From Oscillospiraceae bacterium (lineage in GTDB: Bacteria; Bacillota; Clostridia; Oscillospirales; UBA929), in contig WRLW01000015.1 of assembly GCA_009777435.1 (NCBI GenBank), forward strand, positions 1 to 14,321: DNA of 14,321 nt, read 5' to 3'. Within the stretch, counting starts at the first letter, position 1, and each line of letters opens with the position of its first letter. Position numbers and translations under genes: made by a program. Below the pieces are notes generated by a model, which saw nothing but the letters and a program-made list of their open reading frames with translations, ran no database searches and was not told the origin of the DNA. Below, one piece after another: positions 13,911 to 14,321 of this stretch.

Positions 13911-14321
13911 ATGAACGCGGCATACCGCAGGGAGCGGCTCAAGACAATATTGATAGCGTTCCTGCTGGTCACGCTGGTCGCGCTGACGGCGCTCAATTTC
14001 CTGTATGACCGCGAGGATATCGCCGGCTCTCTGGCGCGCCGTATACCGTGGGCGGGCGTCGCGGAGCCGCCGCCGGACGCGGCGCGGGAGATACAGGCCG
14101 TGCTGCCGGCCGCGGTCGCCGTAAGGCGCGGCGGCGTGCTGACGGGCGCGGCGTTTGACGCCGCCGTTACCGATACGCTGTACGGCCTTTACAGCACCCT
14201 GCTGGGCATGGCGCTGGCGTCGGCGCGCGACGCCCAGCCGCTGCCGGAAAGCGGCTGGACGGCCGCGCTGGACTGCGACGGCGTTTTTATCGCGTTCTAT
14301 GACCCGATCCCGTCGTGGCTG
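13911..14321 (+). CDS. YycH-like WalK regulator, 3' partial
   Basis: The frame opens with an ATG at 13911, preceded by AAAGGA about 9 nt upstream, and runs 137 codons to the right edge without a stop. The visible part starts MNAAYRRERLK and has one transmembrane helix (about 12-29). An extracytoplasmic region rich in Ala, Gly and Asp follows. Near the edge it has DCDGVFIAFYDPIPSWL, which resembles the 'GVYLDFxxPIP' segment of YycH-type proteins. In Bacillus, YycH and YycI form a membrane complex that restrains or modulates WalK. Position directly after walK supports this identity more than sequence alone does. The C-terminal portion is outside the window, so domain completeness cannot be judged. 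Confidence 0.72.
   Translation, partial: MNAAYRRERLKTILIAFLLVTLVALTALNFLYDREDIAGSLARRIPWAGVAEPPPDAAREIQAVLPAAVAVRRGGVLTGAAFDAAVTDTLYGLYSTLLGMALASARDAQPLPESGWTAALDCDGVFIAFYDPIPSWL

Overview
The window looks like a stretch of a GC-rich chromosome from the Bacillota, probably class Clostridia. This is an inference from gene content. The L27 protein has an N-terminal extension ending in FF before AHKKG, and the matching Prp protease gene lies beside it. Mini-III RNase (MrnC), a YitT-family protein and a WalR-WalK-YycH cluster are also present, all typical of low-GC Gram-positive lineages. Hand counts give about 63% GC in walR, yet ATA is a common isoleucine codon in the signalling genes. I see no rRNA, tRNA, CRISPR array, transposase or phage gene.

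Layout. (1) 2-949, + strand: the C-terminal two-thirds of a MATE efflux pump, cut by the window edge. (2) 1104-1586, +: an unrecognised 160-residue protein, which converges on the next operon at a shared bidirectional terminator (1614-1644). (3) 4927 down to 1647, - strand: a ribosome-related operon, rplU-prp-rpmA-obg-yebC. It has a strong sigma-A type promoter and a leader of about 155 nt rich in hairpins. (4) 6880 down to 4953, -: a two-gene ABC exporter (LolD/MacB-type ATPase plus a double-FtsX permease). The permease has lower GC and different codon use from its neighbours. (5) 6941-8259, +: mrnC and a YitT-family membrane protein, overlapping by 23 nt. (6) 8264 to the right edge, +: a tightly spaced run of six genes. 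They encode a membrane-anchored TPR/CHB_HEX_C-like/leucine-rich-repeat protein, a ComF-like phosphoribosyltransferase, a Nudix ADP-ribose pyrophosphatase-like hydrolase, WalR, WalK and the beginning of a YycH-like protein.

How the genes work together. The rplU operon makes two large-subunit proteins, the protease that trims one of them, the Obg GTPase that acts in 50S assembly, and the YebC translation factor. MrnC matures 23S rRNA and stands divergently beyond the exporter genes. On the right, the essential cell-wall two-component system WalRK and its YycH-type regulator appear to be transcribed behind a large extracytoplasmic LRR protein. That arrangement is the least ordinary feature here and the best candidate for new biology. 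Most of the rest is recognisable housekeeping content.
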